64,000 nucleotides of DNA from the NCBI GenBank assembly GCA_035649495.1, contig DASRJL010000110.1, positions 62,001 through 126,000 of the forward strand, in the 5' to 3' direction. Positions 33,617 to 42,768 of this stretch are shown here, in pieces. How positions within the stretch are numbered: position 1 is the stretch's first letter; every line of letters begins with the position of its first letter. A program made the position numbers and the translations under genes. The notes under the pieces are model-generated. The model did not search any database. It saw only the letters and a program-made list of their open reading frames with translations, and was not told the DNA's origin. Source of the DNA: SG8-41 sp035649495 (GTDB lineage: Bacteria; Pseudomonadota; Gammaproteobacteria; Burkholderiales; SG8-41).

Positions 33617-34666
33617 ATGAAACAGATCAGCGTCGGCATCATCGGCACCGGCTGGTGCGGGGGCATACGCGCGGAGACCTGCGCGGCAAACCCCGTAGTA
33701 AAGGAGCTGCACATCGCCGAAACGCGCCCGGAGCGGCTTGCTGAAGTTGCGAAGGCCTGTGCGCCGCGCACCGCCACGGCGGACTACCGCGAGCTGCTCG
33801 AGGTCGACGGCCTGGACGCGGTGATGATCTCGGCGACGCCGGAAACGACGCACTATCCTATGGCTCGCGACAGCCTGCGCGCCGGCAAGCACGTCTTTCT
33901 GGAAAAACCGATCGCGATCGAGCTGCACGAGGCGGACGAGCTGATCGCGCTCGCGCGCGGGAACGGGCTCAAGTTCACGATCGGCTACTCGCAGCGCTTC
34001 AATCCCAAGTTCGCCTACGTGCGCAAGGCCGTCGCCGACGGCTCCATCGGCCGCCCGGTGAGCGTCCTGGTGAGCCGGCATATCACGCGCAGCCTGGGCA
34101 AGAAGATCACGGGGCGGGGCAAGCTCTCCCCCGCCGCCATGGAATCGACCCACGACCTCGATTTCGTCCTGTGGTGCCTGGAGCCCGCGAAGCCCGTGCG
34201 GGTCTATTCGCAGGTGAACTACGGCGCGATGAAGGAATCGACGGGCGGCGACGTCCCCGACAACCAGTGGATCACGGTTACCATGGACAACGGGCTCTCG
34301 TTCGTAGTCGGCGGCGGCTGGAGCCTGCCGCCGGGCTACCCGAATTTCTCCATGACGTGGATCGAGATGATAGGAACCGAGGGCTCGGTGTTCGTCGATG
34401 ACAGCCACCGCGACGTCGTGCTGAACACCATGAAGGACGGCATGCGGCTGCCGCTCTCCTCCATGCCCGGGGAATTCGTCGAGCACTCCTATGCGGGACC
34501 GATGAAGGCGGAGACGGTCCATTTCCTCGAGGCCGTCGCCTGCGACCGGCCGGTCCTCGTCACCCCCGAGCAGGCGCGCGCGGTGATGGAGCTTTACATC
34601 GCCGCCGATCTCTCGGCGGAGCGCAACGAGCCGGTGAACCTGCCGCTGCCGGAGTCACGCGCGTGA
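33617..34666 (+). CDS. Gfo/Idh/MocA-family oxidoreductase, copy 1
   Basis: The 349-residue protein has the Rossmann opening VGIIGTGWCGGIRAE, the family motif EKP (FLEKPIAIE) with its conserved lysine, and a C-terminal substrate domain with STHDLDFVLW. These enzymes oxidise or reduce sugars, inositols and related polyols with NAD(P). GAGGA precedes the ATG. It opens a run of ten same-strand genes reaching 44938. The next gene encodes a second member of the same family, so the two may act in sequence on one polyol or form mixed oligomers. Confidence 0.87.
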   Translation: MKQISVGIIGTGWCGGIRAETCAANPVVKELHIAETRPERLAEVAKACAPRTATADYRELLEVDGLDAVMISATPETTHYPMARDSLRAGKHVFLEKPIAIELHEADELIALARGNGLKFTIGYSQRFNPKFAYVRKAVADGSIGRPVSVLVSRHITRSLGKKITGRGKLSPAAMESTHDLDFVLWCLEPAKPVRVYSQVNYGAMKESTGGDVPDNQWITVTMDNGLSFVVGGGWSLPPGYPNFSMTWIEMIGTEGSVFVDDSHRDVVLNTMKDGMRLPLSSMPGEFVEHSYAGPMKAETVHFLEAVACDRPVLVTPEQARAVMELYIAADLSAERNEPVNLPLPESRA

Positions 34667-34697
34667 CGGGTCAGGCGTCAGGGGTCAGGCGTGATGG
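34663..34697. repeat. GGTCAGGC-type short-period repeat
   Basis: GTGACGGGTCAGGCGTCAGG continues into GGTCAGGCGTGATGG, an irregular relative of the GTGAC family. It starts at the TGA stop codon of the first Gfo/Idh/MocA gene (34664-34666), which is part of its first GTGAC. Confidence 0.6.
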
Positions 34698-34718
34698 CTC
34701 GAAGCCTGATCGTTGCCG

Positions 34719-34750
34719 TCGGCGTTCATCGGCGTTCATCGGCGGTTAAA
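34719..34750. repeat. 10-bp-period CGGCGTTCAT repeat
   Basis: Two exact copies of CGGCGTTCAT followed by CGGCGGTTAA. Its reverse (ATGAACGCCG) resembles the CGCGGATGAACACCGATAA unit found at 58461-58487, so the two probably belong to one dispersed family. Confidence 0.6.
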
Positions 34751-34754
34751 TCTC

Positions 34755-35894
34755 ATGCCCAAGAAACAAGCAAAACGCATAGGCCTCGCCATCGTCGGGG
34801 CCGGCCGCGTCGGCCTCATACGCGGCGAGCTGGCGGCGCGCCATCCCCAGGTGGACTGGATAGGCATCGCGGAGATCAATCCCGAGCGCGGGGAGATCGT
34901 GCGCGAGAAATGCGGCGCGGATTTCCTTACCACCGATTTCCGGGAGCTCCTCTCGCGCCCGGAAGTGAACGCCGTGATCGTCGCCACCGACGAGCACCTG
35001 CACGTGGATCCGGTCGTGTTCGCTTCCGGGCGCAAGCTGCCGCTCCTGATCGAGAAGCCGCTGGCGACCGATCTCGCCGAGTCCGCCGCCACCCTTGCCG
35101 CCGTGGAGAAAGCCGGCGTCGATGCGGTCATCGGCTACACGCAGCGCTTCCGCCGCCGCTGGCTCGTCGCCAAGGAGAAGCTGCGCTCCGGTGCGCTGGG
35201 CGAGGTGACGATGGTCACTACGCGCGCCTTCATGAATCGGCTGGTCGCGATAGACAACTACAAGCGCAGCGACAACCGGGCGGAAGTGACGCCCATGGTG
35301 ATCTCGGGCACGCACGCGCTCGATATCGTGATGTGGTTCATGGAGGCGAAGAAGCCGGTGGAAGTCTATGCGCGCTCCGTCAACAAGACGCTCGGCCCGA
35401 CCTGGCAGGGCGTGGACGGCACGGCCTATACGATCACATTCGACGACGGCGCGGTCTACCACGGCGTGATCTCGTGGGCGCTGCCGGAGGTCTGGCCCGG
35501 CGCGGTCTACAGCCTCGAAGTCGGCGCGGTCGGCACCGAAGGGGTGCTCACCATAGACGACACCCACCGCGACATCATCCTCGCGACCAACCTGATTCAG
35601 GCCGAGGGCTACGCCCCGGACAAGCGCCGCCACGTCGATTTCCTCACCAGCTACCCGGTCGGCGACATGGCGTTGGGCGAGCTGCGCGGTCCCATGCGCG
35701 AAGAAACCAATTCGTGGCTGAACCGGGTGTCCCTGGGCGTACCGACCCAGCACGCGACGGCCCGCGAAGGGCACAACCGGCTGATGCTGACGAAGGCGAT
35801 AGATCTGTCCGCGCGTCTGAAGCGCCCCCTGCCCCTGCCGCTTACCCCGGAAGACGAACAGCGGGCATTGGCGCAAACGGTCGCGAGCGGATAG
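34755..35894 (+). CDS. Gfo/Idh/MocA-family oxidoreductase, copy 2
   Basis: From the ATG at 34755 the product is 379 residues. The Rossmann motif is IVGAGRVGLIRGE, the EKP motif is LIEKPLATD, and the substrate domain has SGTHALDIVMW with the histidine typical of the active site. It lies 88 bases after copy 1 and has only modest similarity to it. The gap contains dispersed repeats. The enzyme should be a soluble NAD(P)-dependent dehydrogenase of a sugar or polyol; the substrate is unknown. Confidence 0.86.
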   Translation: MPKKQAKRIGLAIVGAGRVGLIRGELAARHPQVDWIGIAEINPERGEIVREKCGADFLTTDFRELLSRPEVNAVIVATDEHLHVDPVVFASGRKLPLLIEKPLATDLAESAATLAAVEKAGVDAVIGYTQRFRRRWLVAKEKLRSGALGEVTMVTTRAFMNRLVAIDNYKRSDNRAEVTPMVISGTHALDIVMWFMEAKKPVEVYARSVNKTLGPTWQGVDGTAYTITFDDGAVYHGVISWALPEVWPGAVYSLEVGAVGTEGVLTIDDTHRDIILATNLIQAEGYAPDKRRHVDFLTSYPVGDMALGELRGPMREETNSWLNRVSLGVPTQHATAREGHNRLMLTKAIDLSARLKRPLPLPLTPEDEQRALAQTVASG

Positions 35895-35951
35895 CGGCCG
35901 GCAGCGCACGGTCCAAAGAACGGCCGGCACACAATGAAGGAGGAGAAGACC

Positions 35952-36935
35952 ATGAGAGCTCGGCGTTTCGTACTGCTTGGACTGCTGGCCGCGTTATCGC
36001 CTGCGGCGGCGATCGCGGCACAGGGCAAGGACGACTACCCCAGCCGGCCGGTGCGCATGATCGTGCCGTTCGCGCCGGGCGGGGCATCCGATACCGTCGC
36101 GCGCATCATCCAGCCGCCGATGGCCGATCTCCTGAAGCAGCAGGTGGTCGTGGACAATCGCGGCGGCGCCGCCGGCAACATCGGCGTGGAAGTCTCCGTC
36201 CGCGCCAATCCCGACGGCTACAACTTCCTGCTCGGGAACGTCGGCACGATGGCGATCAACCCGGTGTTCTACCTGAAATTTCCCTACAAGCCCCTGAAGG
36301 ACCTCATTCCGGTCACGCAGATCGTGGACGTTCCCGGCTGCCTCGTGGTCCATCCTTCCCTGCCCGCGAAGAACGTCAAGGAGCTGATCGCCCACATGAA
36401 GGCGAACCCGGGCAAGCTGAACTACGGGGCGCCCGCGCCGAGCAGCGCCAACGCGCTCGAGATGCACATGTTCCTCGCCGCCACCGGGACCAACGCGGTG
36501 CAGATCGCCTACAAGGGAGGCGCCGGGCCGGCGATGATCGGCCTGCTGGGCAACGAAGTGCAGATGATGTTCGTGACGTTCTCCTCCGCCATCGGCTTCG
36601 TGAAGCCGGGCCGGGTCAGGATGCTCGCCGTCATCTCGCCGGAGCGCAATCCCGCCCTGCCCGAAATCCCGACGATGCGCGAGCAGGGGCTCAACATGAC
36701 GGTCGGCTCCTGGCAGGGATTGTTTCTGCCGAAGGGTACTGCTAAGCCCATCGTGGACAAGCTCTATCGCGTCGGCGTCGACATGATGAAGGATCCCCAG
36801 GTCGTGAAGCGCATGGGTGAAACCGGGATCACGATCGTCACCAGCAAGAGCCCGGCGGAATTCACGGACTTCGTAAAAGCGGAGACCGACCGCTTCGGAA
36901 AAGCGATCAAGGACGGCAACATCCCTACGGAATGA
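35952..36935 (+). CDS. Bug/TctC-family periplasmic solute-binding protein
   Basis: From the ATG at 35952 the product is 327 residues with a signal peptide (RRFVLLGLLAALSPAAAIAA). The family blocks DDYPSRPVRMIVPFAPGGAS and VVVDNRGGAAGNIG follow. The ATG at 35934 lies before the strong AAGGAGGAG site and is therefore not favoured. It is probably the receptor for an organic acid fed to the surrounding enzymes. It overlaps the next Bug gene by 4 bases and is closely related to it, so the pair looks like a tandem duplication. Confidence 0.9.
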   Translation: MRARRFVLLGLLAALSPAAAIAAQGKDDYPSRPVRMIVPFAPGGASDTVARIIQPPMADLLKQQVVVDNRGGAAGNIGVEVSVRANPDGYNFLLGNVGTMAINPVFYLKFPYKPLKDLIPVTQIVDVPGCLVVHPSLPAKNVKELIAHMKANPGKLNYGAPAPSSANALEMHMFLAATGTNAVQIAYKGGAGPAMIGLLGNEVQMMFVTFSSAIGFVKPGRVRMLAVISPERNPALPEIPTMREQGLNMTVGSWQGLFLPKGTAKPIVDKLYRVGVDMMKDPQVVKRMGETGITIVTSKSPAEFTDFVKAETDRFGKAIKDGNIPTE

Positions 36936-37975
36936 GGCGCCGTTTCCCTGCCATAGTGGCGCTTCCAGGCGTACCGGGCATGAACTGGAGCGCGTGCGCG
37001 TGCCTGATCGGAGCAGCCCTGGTTTCCGGGGCTGCGTATGCCGCCCCGGCCGCGCCAGCGAAGGCCGACGACTACCCTTCGCGCCCGGTCCGCTACATGG
37101 TGCCGTTCGCGCCGGGCGGCGCGGCGGATTTCGTCGCCCGCCTCATGCAGCCCCGGCTGTCTGAATTTCTCGGCCAGCAGGTGGTGATCGACAACCGCGC
37201 CGGCGCAGCCGGCAATGTCGGCATGGAAGTCGTGGCGCGGTCGAGCCCGGACGGGTACACGATCATGCTGGGCAGCGTGGGCCTCGTCGCGATCAACCCG
37301 GTCGTATTTCCGAAATTCCCGGTGATCCCGCTTCGCGATTTCATAGGTATCATGCAGATTACCGATGTGCCGGGCGCGCTGGTGGTGCACCCCTCGGTCC
37401 CGGTGAAGTCGGCGAGCGAGTTCGTCGCCTATCTCAAGGCGAATCCGGGCAAGCTGAACTACGGCTCGCCGGGCGCGGGCAGCGCCAACCGGCTGGAAAT
37501 GGAGATGTTCCGCATCATCACCGGCACGCAGATGACCCACGTGCCGTACAAGGGCGGGGCCGGCCAGGCGGTCACGGCGCTCTTGGGCAACGAAGTGCAG
37601 ACGATGTTCGTGACGTTCACGTCGGTGGTGAGCTTCGTCAAGCAGGGACGGCTGCGCATGCTGGGCGTGGTATCGCCGGAGCGCAACCCGGTGCTGCCGG
37701 ACGTCCCGGCGATGCCGGAGCTGGGATTCCCGAAGCTGACGAGCGGGACCTGGCAGGGCCTGTTCGTACCCAGTGGCACGCCGGAGCCGGTGCTGAAAAA
37801 GCTGCTCGCCGCGGGCACGCGCACCATGGAACACCCGGAGGTGGTGAAGCGCCTCGCCGAGAGCGGCGCGCGCGTCGTCATCAGCAAGTCACCCGCAGCT
37901 TTCAGGGAGTACTGGAAGTCCGAATACGAGCGATTCGCGAAAGTGGTCAGGGACGCTAAGATAGAAACAGAATGA
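36932..37975 (+). CDS. Bug/TctC-family periplasmic solute-binding protein (tandem copy)
   Basis: The 347-residue protein shares with its upstream neighbour the DDYPSRPVRYMVPFAPGGAA opening, the VIDNRAGAAGNVG segment and the ending region VKRLAESGARVVISKSPA. The signal peptide begins at the internal Met17 (MNWSACACLIGAALVSGAAY), so that residue (ATG at 36980) could be the true start. The 4-base overlap with the preceding stop codon argues for 36932. The ligand is unknown. Confidence 0.88.
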   Translation: MRRRFPAIVALPGVPGMNWSACACLIGAALVSGAAYAAPAAPAKADDYPSRPVRYMVPFAPGGAADFVARLMQPRLSEFLGQQVVIDNRAGAAGNVGMEVVARSSPDGYTIMLGSVGLVAINPVVFPKFPVIPLRDFIGIMQITDVPGALVVHPSVPVKSASEFVAYLKANPGKLNYGSPGAGSANRLEMEMFRIITGTQMTHVPYKGGAGQAVTALLGNEVQTMFVTFTSVVSFVKQGRLRMLGVVSPERNPVLPDVPAMPELGFPKLTSGTWQGLFVPSGTPEPVLKKLLAAGTRTMEHPEVVKRLAESGARVVISKSPAAFREYWKSEYERFAKVVRDAKIETE

Positions 37976-37997
37976 AATTACCCACACGGAGATAAAG

Positions 37998-39266
37998 ATG
38001 GCGAACTTCGGCATTGCAGGTCTGGACTGGCAGCAGCGGGTCAACTGGGAGCGGCTGCGCAACTACCGCCTGGAGCGGGCGCGCGAGCGGATGAAGGCGC
38101 ATGGCCTGGGCGCGCTGCTGCTCATGTACGACGAGAACGTACGCTACGTGACCGGGACGCTCACGCCGGGCTGGAACCGCCTGAAGCCCGGGCTGCGCTA
38201 CGCCATGCTGTGCGGCGACGACAAGCCGGTCCTGTTCGAGCAGGGCGACCTGGGCTTCCAGATCGAGCGCCATTCACCGTGGATCCCCAAGGAAAACGTG
38301 CGCTATTCCTACGCCTGGATCAAGGGAGCGGCAGGTCCCGCCTCCAGCCAGCAGGTGAAGAAATTCACCAACGCGGTAAAGCAGGAAATGAAGAAATCCG
38401 GTGTCGAGGGCGCCAAGCTCGGCGTGGATTTCATCGACATCAACATGCTGAAGGTGTTCGCGGACGAGAAGATCGACTGGACCGACGGCATGACGGCGAT
38501 GATGGAGGCGCGCGCGGTCAAGAACGTCGACGAGCAGGAATGCCTGCGCATGGTCGGCGCGATCGGCGACGGAGCTCATTGGGAGTTCATGAAGGCGCTC
38601 AAGCCGGGCATCACCGAGAACAAGCTGACGGCGCACATCATGGAGTATCTTTACTCCATCCCGGGCATGGAAGACGTCGAGGACGTGATCGTGTCCTCCG
38701 GCCCGAACACATGGCCGAACTGGCGCAATTTCTCCGACCGCATCGTCAAGCCGGGCGACATCGTGTTCATGGATCTCGCCGCGCTCACGTGGAACGGCTA
38801 CAAGTCGTGCTACTACCGCACCTATTGCGCCGGCAAGGAGCCGACCAAGGACCAGAAAGAGGTATACGCAACGGCATTGAAGTGGCTCTACGACTCCATC
38901 AAGGCGGTCAAGGTAGGCGCCACGACCAAGGAAATCGCGGAGAAGTGGCCGTCGGCTAAGGACGCCTGGGGCTACGCCGAGGAAGACCAGGCCGCCGCCA
39001 ACCTGTGGGGCCACGGGCTGGGGCTCGCCCAGTACGACCAGCCGGTCATCTCGCGCATCTGGTCGCTCGATCACCCGATCGAGATCAAGGAGGGCATGGT
39101 GTTCGCGCTCGAAACGCAGCACGGCAGGAAGTTCGAGTGGGGCGTACGCATCGAGGAGATGCTGATCGTGCACAAGGACAAGGTGGAGATCATCTCCAAC
39201 TTCCCGGTCGAGCAGATCACCGTCGTCGATCCGATGCCGGGGTATTCGAGCCTCGCGGGGCGATAA
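37998..39266 (+). CDS. M24 'pita-bread' family protein with an altered metal site
   Basis: The 422-residue protein has a creatinase-type N-terminal domain (LLLMYDENVRYVTG) and a C-terminal M24 fold. Expected ligands can be read as Asp259 (IVFMDLAAL), His339 (GHGLGLAQ), Glu372 (ALETQH) and Glu386 (RIEEMLIV). The second aspartate, which should sit in a SDxTRT-like motif, is Cys271 in KSCYYRTY. The family includes aminopeptidase P and prolidase, metal-free creatinase, and lyases such as DddP. The changed ligand suggests a non-peptidase role. It lies 22 bases after a Bug gene and 12 bases before the phosphotransferase gene, inside the catabolic operon. Confidence 0.85.
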   Translation: MANFGIAGLDWQQRVNWERLRNYRLERARERMKAHGLGALLLMYDENVRYVTGTLTPGWNRLKPGLRYAMLCGDDKPVLFEQGDLGFQIERHSPWIPKENVRYSYAWIKGAAGPASSQQVKKFTNAVKQEMKKSGVEGAKLGVDFIDINMLKVFADEKIDWTDGMTAMMEARAVKNVDEQECLRMVGAIGDGAHWEFMKALKPGITENKLTAHIMEYLYSIPGMEDVEDVIVSSGPNTWPNWRNFSDRIVKPGDIVFMDLAALTWNGYKSCYYRTYCAGKEPTKDQKEVYATALKWLYDSIKAVKVGATTKEIAEKWPSAKDAWGYAEEDQAAANLWGHGLGLAQYDQPVISRIWSLDHPIEIKEGMVFALETQHGRKFEWGVRIEEMLIVHKDKVEIISNFPVEQITVVDPMPGYSSLAGR

Positions 39267-39278
39267 GCTGATCCCTCG

Positions 39279-40568
39279 ATGAGTCATCACGTAGTTCCAC
39301 TTTCCGCGCCGGAAGCGGCGGACGCCGCCCGCGTCGGTCCCAAGGCGGCGAACCTCGCGGCGCTGGGGCGGGCGGGGCTGCCGATCCCGGACGGGTTCTG
39401 CCTGGAGGCGGACGCCTATCGCCATCAGATAGCCGCGCTCGGGCTGGCGGAAACTGCGCGCAACGTCTTCGCCGTCGAGGGATTCCAGGCCAGGCGTCAC
39501 GCGCTCGACATGAAGTTGAAGCTGATGGACGAGCCGGTGGCGCCGCACTTGAAGGACTCCCTGCTCGCCGCGCGGTCGGCTCTCATGGAGCGGAATCCCG
39601 ACGCACCCGTGGTGGTGCGCTCCTCCGCCCTCGTGGAGGATCGAAAGGGCTCCAGCTTCGCGGGGCAGTTCGAGAGCTACCTGCAGCTGGACGGGGAAGA
39701 CGAGTTCCTCACCGCCGTGCGCGCCTGCTGGGCGGCGTTGTGGTCTACCCGCGCCCTGCGCTATATGGCCACGCACGATCTCGATCCCGCCGATACGGCC
39801 ATGGCGGTGCTGGTGCAGCCCCTCGTCGCCGCCAGGACCGCGGGCGGCGCGCTCTCCCGCACTTCGGAGAACGAAGTACTCATCAATGCCACCTGGGGCC
39901 TCGGCTCGTCGATCGCCCAGGGCGAGGTGGCGCCCGACCGCTACGTGCTGTCCCGTAACGGAACGATGCGCGAGGCCGTCACGGGCTTCAAGCAGTTGAC
40001 GCATGCCGCAAGCTGCGCCCACCTGCGCAAGCCGGCCCCTGCCCGTCCGCGCGCGGGCGCGCCCTGCCTCACCGTGGCGCAGGCTGCCGAGTTGAGCGTC
40101 CTGGTGCAGCGCGCCGAAACGATGATGGGCATGCCGGTCGAGGTGGAATGGGCAATGGACGACGCCGGATTCAAGCTGCTGCAGGCGCGGCCACTCGCCC
40201 TCCAGCCCGCTCCCGTGGTCGACGAGCAGTGGCGCCGGCATCCCCGTATCAACGGCCAGCCCGCGGGCGTGGGCTGGGCCACCGGGCGCGCCTGCGTGGT
40301 GAACTGCGAATGCGAGTTGATTCGCGTCGCGCCCGGCGACGTGCTCGTGACCCGGATGGCCGGTCCGGCGCTCTCCCAGATCCTCCAGCGCGTCGCTGGC
40401 GTGGTGGCGGAACTGGGCGGCAGCACCTCCCACCTCGCCTCCCTCGCGCGCGAGCGCGGCATACCCATGGTGCTGGGCGCGTTCGATGCCACGCACCGTA
40501 TACCGGATGGGTCGCTGGTGGCAGTGGATGGGGTCGCGGGCGTCGTTCGCTGGCAGGCAGCGACCTAG
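39279..40568 (+). CDS. short PEP-synthase-like phosphotransferase (ATP-grasp plus swivelling His domain)
   Basis: The 429-residue protein has the N-terminal nucleotide-binding domain of PEP synthase/PPDK (VVVRSSALVEDRKGSSFAGQ, and EVEWAMDDAGFKLLQARPL at its end). The phosphohistidine domain follows, with His385 in GGSTSHLASLARERGIP. The C-terminal PEP/pyruvate barrel of PEP synthase is absent, and no rifampin-binding insert is present. The protein can be expected to load a phosphate from ATP onto His385 and pass it to an acceptor bound by another subunit or a small molecule, as in phenylphosphate synthase. It lies between the M24 gene and a hydroxyacid dehydrogenase gene. Confidence 0.85.
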   Translation: MSHHVVPLSAPEAADAARVGPKAANLAALGRAGLPIPDGFCLEADAYRHQIAALGLAETARNVFAVEGFQARRHALDMKLKLMDEPVAPHLKDSLLAARSALMERNPDAPVVVRSSALVEDRKGSSFAGQFESYLQLDGEDEFLTAVRACWAALWSTRALRYMATHDLDPADTAMAVLVQPLVAARTAGGALSRTSENEVLINATWGLGSSIAQGEVAPDRYVLSRNGTMREAVTGFKQLTHAASCAHLRKPAPARPRAGAPCLTVAQAAELSVLVQRAETMMGMPVEVEWAMDDAGFKLLQARPLALQPAPVVDEQWRRHPRINGQPAGVGWATGRACVVNCECELIRVAPGDVLVTRMAGPALSQILQRVAGVVAELGGSTSHLASLARERGIPMVLGAFDATHRIPDGSLVAVDGVAGVVRWQAAT

Positions 40569-40584
40569 AGACTAAGGAACGACA

Positions 40585-41568
40585 GTGACGCGACCAAAGA
40601 TCTACATCACCCAGCCCGTCGCCGCCAGCGCGATCGAGCGCCTGCGTGCCATCGCCGATGTCGAGGTCAATCCCGACACGCTGCACAAGGTCACCAAGGA
40701 CGAGCTGCTGGCGAGAATACCGCAGCTCGATATCCTGTACTGCCTGCTCCACGACAGGATAGACCGCGACATCATCGCGGCGGGAACGCGCCTGCGCATG
40801 ATCGCGTCCATGAAGATCACGCCCTCCGACATCGACGTCGACGCAGCGACGGCGCGGCGCCTGCCGGTGACGGTGATCGCGCCCATCGTGACCGAGGCGA
40901 CCGCGGACATACACTTCGCGCTGATCCTCGCCGTCGCCCGGCGCGTCGTCGAGGGCGACCAGCTGGTGCGCGCGGGCGTATTTCCCGGAGCGCAGTCGGC
41001 GCACCTCCTGGGATCGTGGGTACACGGCAGGACGATAGGCCTCATCGGGGGAGGCGGAAGGATAGGCAAGGCTGTGGCGAAGCGGGCGCAGGGCTTCTCC
41101 ATGCGCACCATTTACTGGACGCCGCGCCGCAAGCCCGAAGCCGAGGAACGCACCGCCGGCCTGACTTACGTGCCCTACGATCAGCTGCTGGCCGAGTCCG
41201 ACTTCGTCTCCGTGCACGCCCCGCTCAACGCGGAGACGCGCCACCTGGTCGGCGAGCGCGAGCTGCGTCTCATGAAGCCCACCGCCTACCTCGTCAACAG
41301 CGCGCGCGGCCCGGTGGTGGACGAAAAGGCCCTGGTTCGCGCCCTCAAGGAGCGCCGTATCGCCGGCGCGGGACTCGACGTCTACGAGAACGAGCCGCTG
41401 GTCGAGCCCGAGCTGCTCGCCATGAAGAACGTCGTGCTCACCCCGCACCTCGGCAGCGCCGTGACGGAGCTCCGGGAGTCCATGGCCAACGTCGTCGTGG
41501 ACAACATCGTGGCGGTGCTGGAGGGCCGCCAGCCGCCGAATTGCTGGAACGTGGAAATCTACAAGTGA
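40585..41568 (+). CDS. D-2-hydroxyacid dehydrogenase, copy 1
   Basis: The 327-residue NAD-dependent enzyme has the Rossmann motif GLIGGGGRIGKAVAKR. The catalytic set is Arg (NSARGPVVDE), Glu (VYENEPLVEP) and His (LTPHLGSAV). It interconverts a 2-oxo acid and a D-2-hydroxy acid in the cytoplasm; glyoxylate/hydroxypyruvate reductase-like members have this form. It starts 16 bases after the phosphotransferase gene. The TGA stop codon is the first TGA of a GTGACTC repeat (41565 onward). Confidence 0.88.
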   Translation: MTRPKIYITQPVAASAIERLRAIADVEVNPDTLHKVTKDELLARIPQLDILYCLLHDRIDRDIIAAGTRLRMIASMKITPSDIDVDAATARRLPVTVIAPIVTEATADIHFALILAVARRVVEGDQLVRAGVFPGAQSAHLLGSWVHGRTIGLIGGGGRIGKAVAKRAQGFSMRTIYWTPRRKPEAEERTAGLTYVPYDQLLAESDFVSVHAPLNAETRHLVGERELRLMKPTAYLVNSARGPVVDEKALVRALKERRIAGAGLDVYENEPLVEPELLAMKNVVLTPHLGSAVTELRESMANVVVDNIVAVLEGRQPPNCWNVEIYK

Positions 41569-41634
41569 CTCGTGACCGGTGACCCGTGACTGGTGCCGCG
41601 CTGGCATCAGACGAGTCACGTGTCACGAGTCACG
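41565..41634. repeat. inverted pair of GTGACTC/GTGACCG arrays
   Basis: The left arm (41565-41595) has four GTGAC units in 7- or 8-bp spacing: GTGACTC, GTGACCG, GTGACCC, GTGACTG. The right arm (41611-41634) reads ACGAGTCACGTGTCACGAGTCACG and is inverted, so the arms can pair. The first unit supplies the TGA stop codon of the upstream dehydrogenase gene, in the same orientation as that gene. Confidence 0.8.
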
Positions 41635-41646
41635 CTTTTGGGGATA

Positions 41647-42642
41647 ATGAAGATGGCTGACAAAGCGAAAGTCGTGCTTACTGACTACGTCTGGGAATCC
41701 CTGGAGGTCGAGAAGAAAACGCTGGCCGGTATCGCCGAGCTGGTGCCTCTCCAGACGAAAAAGCCCGAGGAGTTTCTGGGCGAAGCCGCGGATTGCGACG
41801 CGCTGCTCAATACCTACACCGGTCCCATCACTGCCGAGATCATGGCGAAGATGCCGAAGTGCCGGATCATCGCCCGCTACGGCATCGGCGTGGACACCAT
41901 AGACCTGGATGCCGCCACGGCCGCCGGCATCATCGTCACCAACAATCCGACCTATTGCATCGAGGAAGTAGCCGAGCACACCATGGCGCTGCTCCTCGCC
42001 TGCGCGCGCAAGGTCGCCTTCTACGACCGCCAGGTGCGCGCCGGGACCTGGGCCGTGCCGCCCGGCAAGCCGCTCTTCCGCCTCGACGGCAGCACGCTCG
42101 GATTGGTCGGCTTCGGCAACATCGCCCGGCAGGTCGCGGTGCGGGCGGCCGCGTTCGGCATGAAGGTTCTCTACGCCGACCCGTTCGTCAAGGAAGGGCA
42201 GTTCAGCGAGCCCGGACGGAAGGTCGAATTGAACGAGCTCTACGAGAGCTCGGATTTCGTGTCCACGCACCCGCCGCTCACGCCGCAGACGCGCGGGATG
42301 GTGAACGACGACGCGCTGTCGCGGATGAAGCCGACCGCGTTCCTGATCAATTGCTCCCGCGGCCCTATCGTGGACACCGAGGCGCTGGTGCGGGCGCTGG
42401 ACGCGAAGAAGATCGCGGGCTGCGCCCTCGATACGACCGATCCGGAGCCCCTGCCGAACCCTCATCCCCTGCGGGCGCGGGAGAACGTCGTCATCAATCC
42501 CCACGTCGCGTGGTACAGCGAGAAGGCCATGCTCGGCCTGCAGGCAGGCGCGCCCGGCGAGGTGCGGCGGGTGCTCCGCGGTGAGTGGCCGATAAACGTG
42601 GTCAATCGGGCGGTGAAGGGCAAGAACCGGGCGGGACTGTGA
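41647..42642 (+). CDS. D-2-hydroxyacid dehydrogenase, copy 2 (CtBP-like subgroup)
   Basis: The 331-residue protein has an NAD-binding motif LVGFGNIARQVAVRA and the catalytic residues Arg (NCSRGPIVDT), Glu (TTDPEPLP) and His (INPHVAWYS). The ARYGIGVDTIDLDAA segment and the WYS ending are typical of the C-terminal-binding-protein-like subgroup. ATGs at 41647 and 41653 both follow GGGGAT, and the first is used here. The longer open frame reaching 41593 runs through the repeat and is not favoured. It is distinct in sequence from copy 1, so two different substrates or steps are likely. Confidence 0.87.
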   Translation: MKMADKAKVVLTDYVWESLEVEKKTLAGIAELVPLQTKKPEEFLGEAADCDALLNTYTGPITAEIMAKMPKCRIIARYGIGVDTIDLDAATAAGIIVTNNPTYCIEEVAEHTMALLLACARKVAFYDRQVRAGTWAVPPGKPLFRLDGSTLGLVGFGNIARQVAVRAAAFGMKVLYADPFVKEGQFSEPGRKVELNELYESSDFVSTHPPLTPQTRGMVNDDALSRMKPTAFLINCSRGPIVDTEALVRALDAKKIAGCALDTTDPEPLPNPHPLRARENVVINPHVAWYSEKAMLGLQAGAPGEVRRVLRGEWPINVVNRAVKGKNRAGL

Positions 42643-42768
42643 AGCGTGACCGGGCGCGTCGAGACGCGGAGCAGGGGCCCCGGTTTCCGGGGATGCGACC
42701 GTCGATGACGCGCGGGGCGGCCGACATGATTGGAATGGAATGTCTGATGTCCGATCAGAGGCCGCCGT

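Noticed and set aside
38274..40496. 740-residue open frame opposite the M24 and phosphotransferase genes
   Set aside because: It spans two well-supported genes in antisense and has no recognisable domain.
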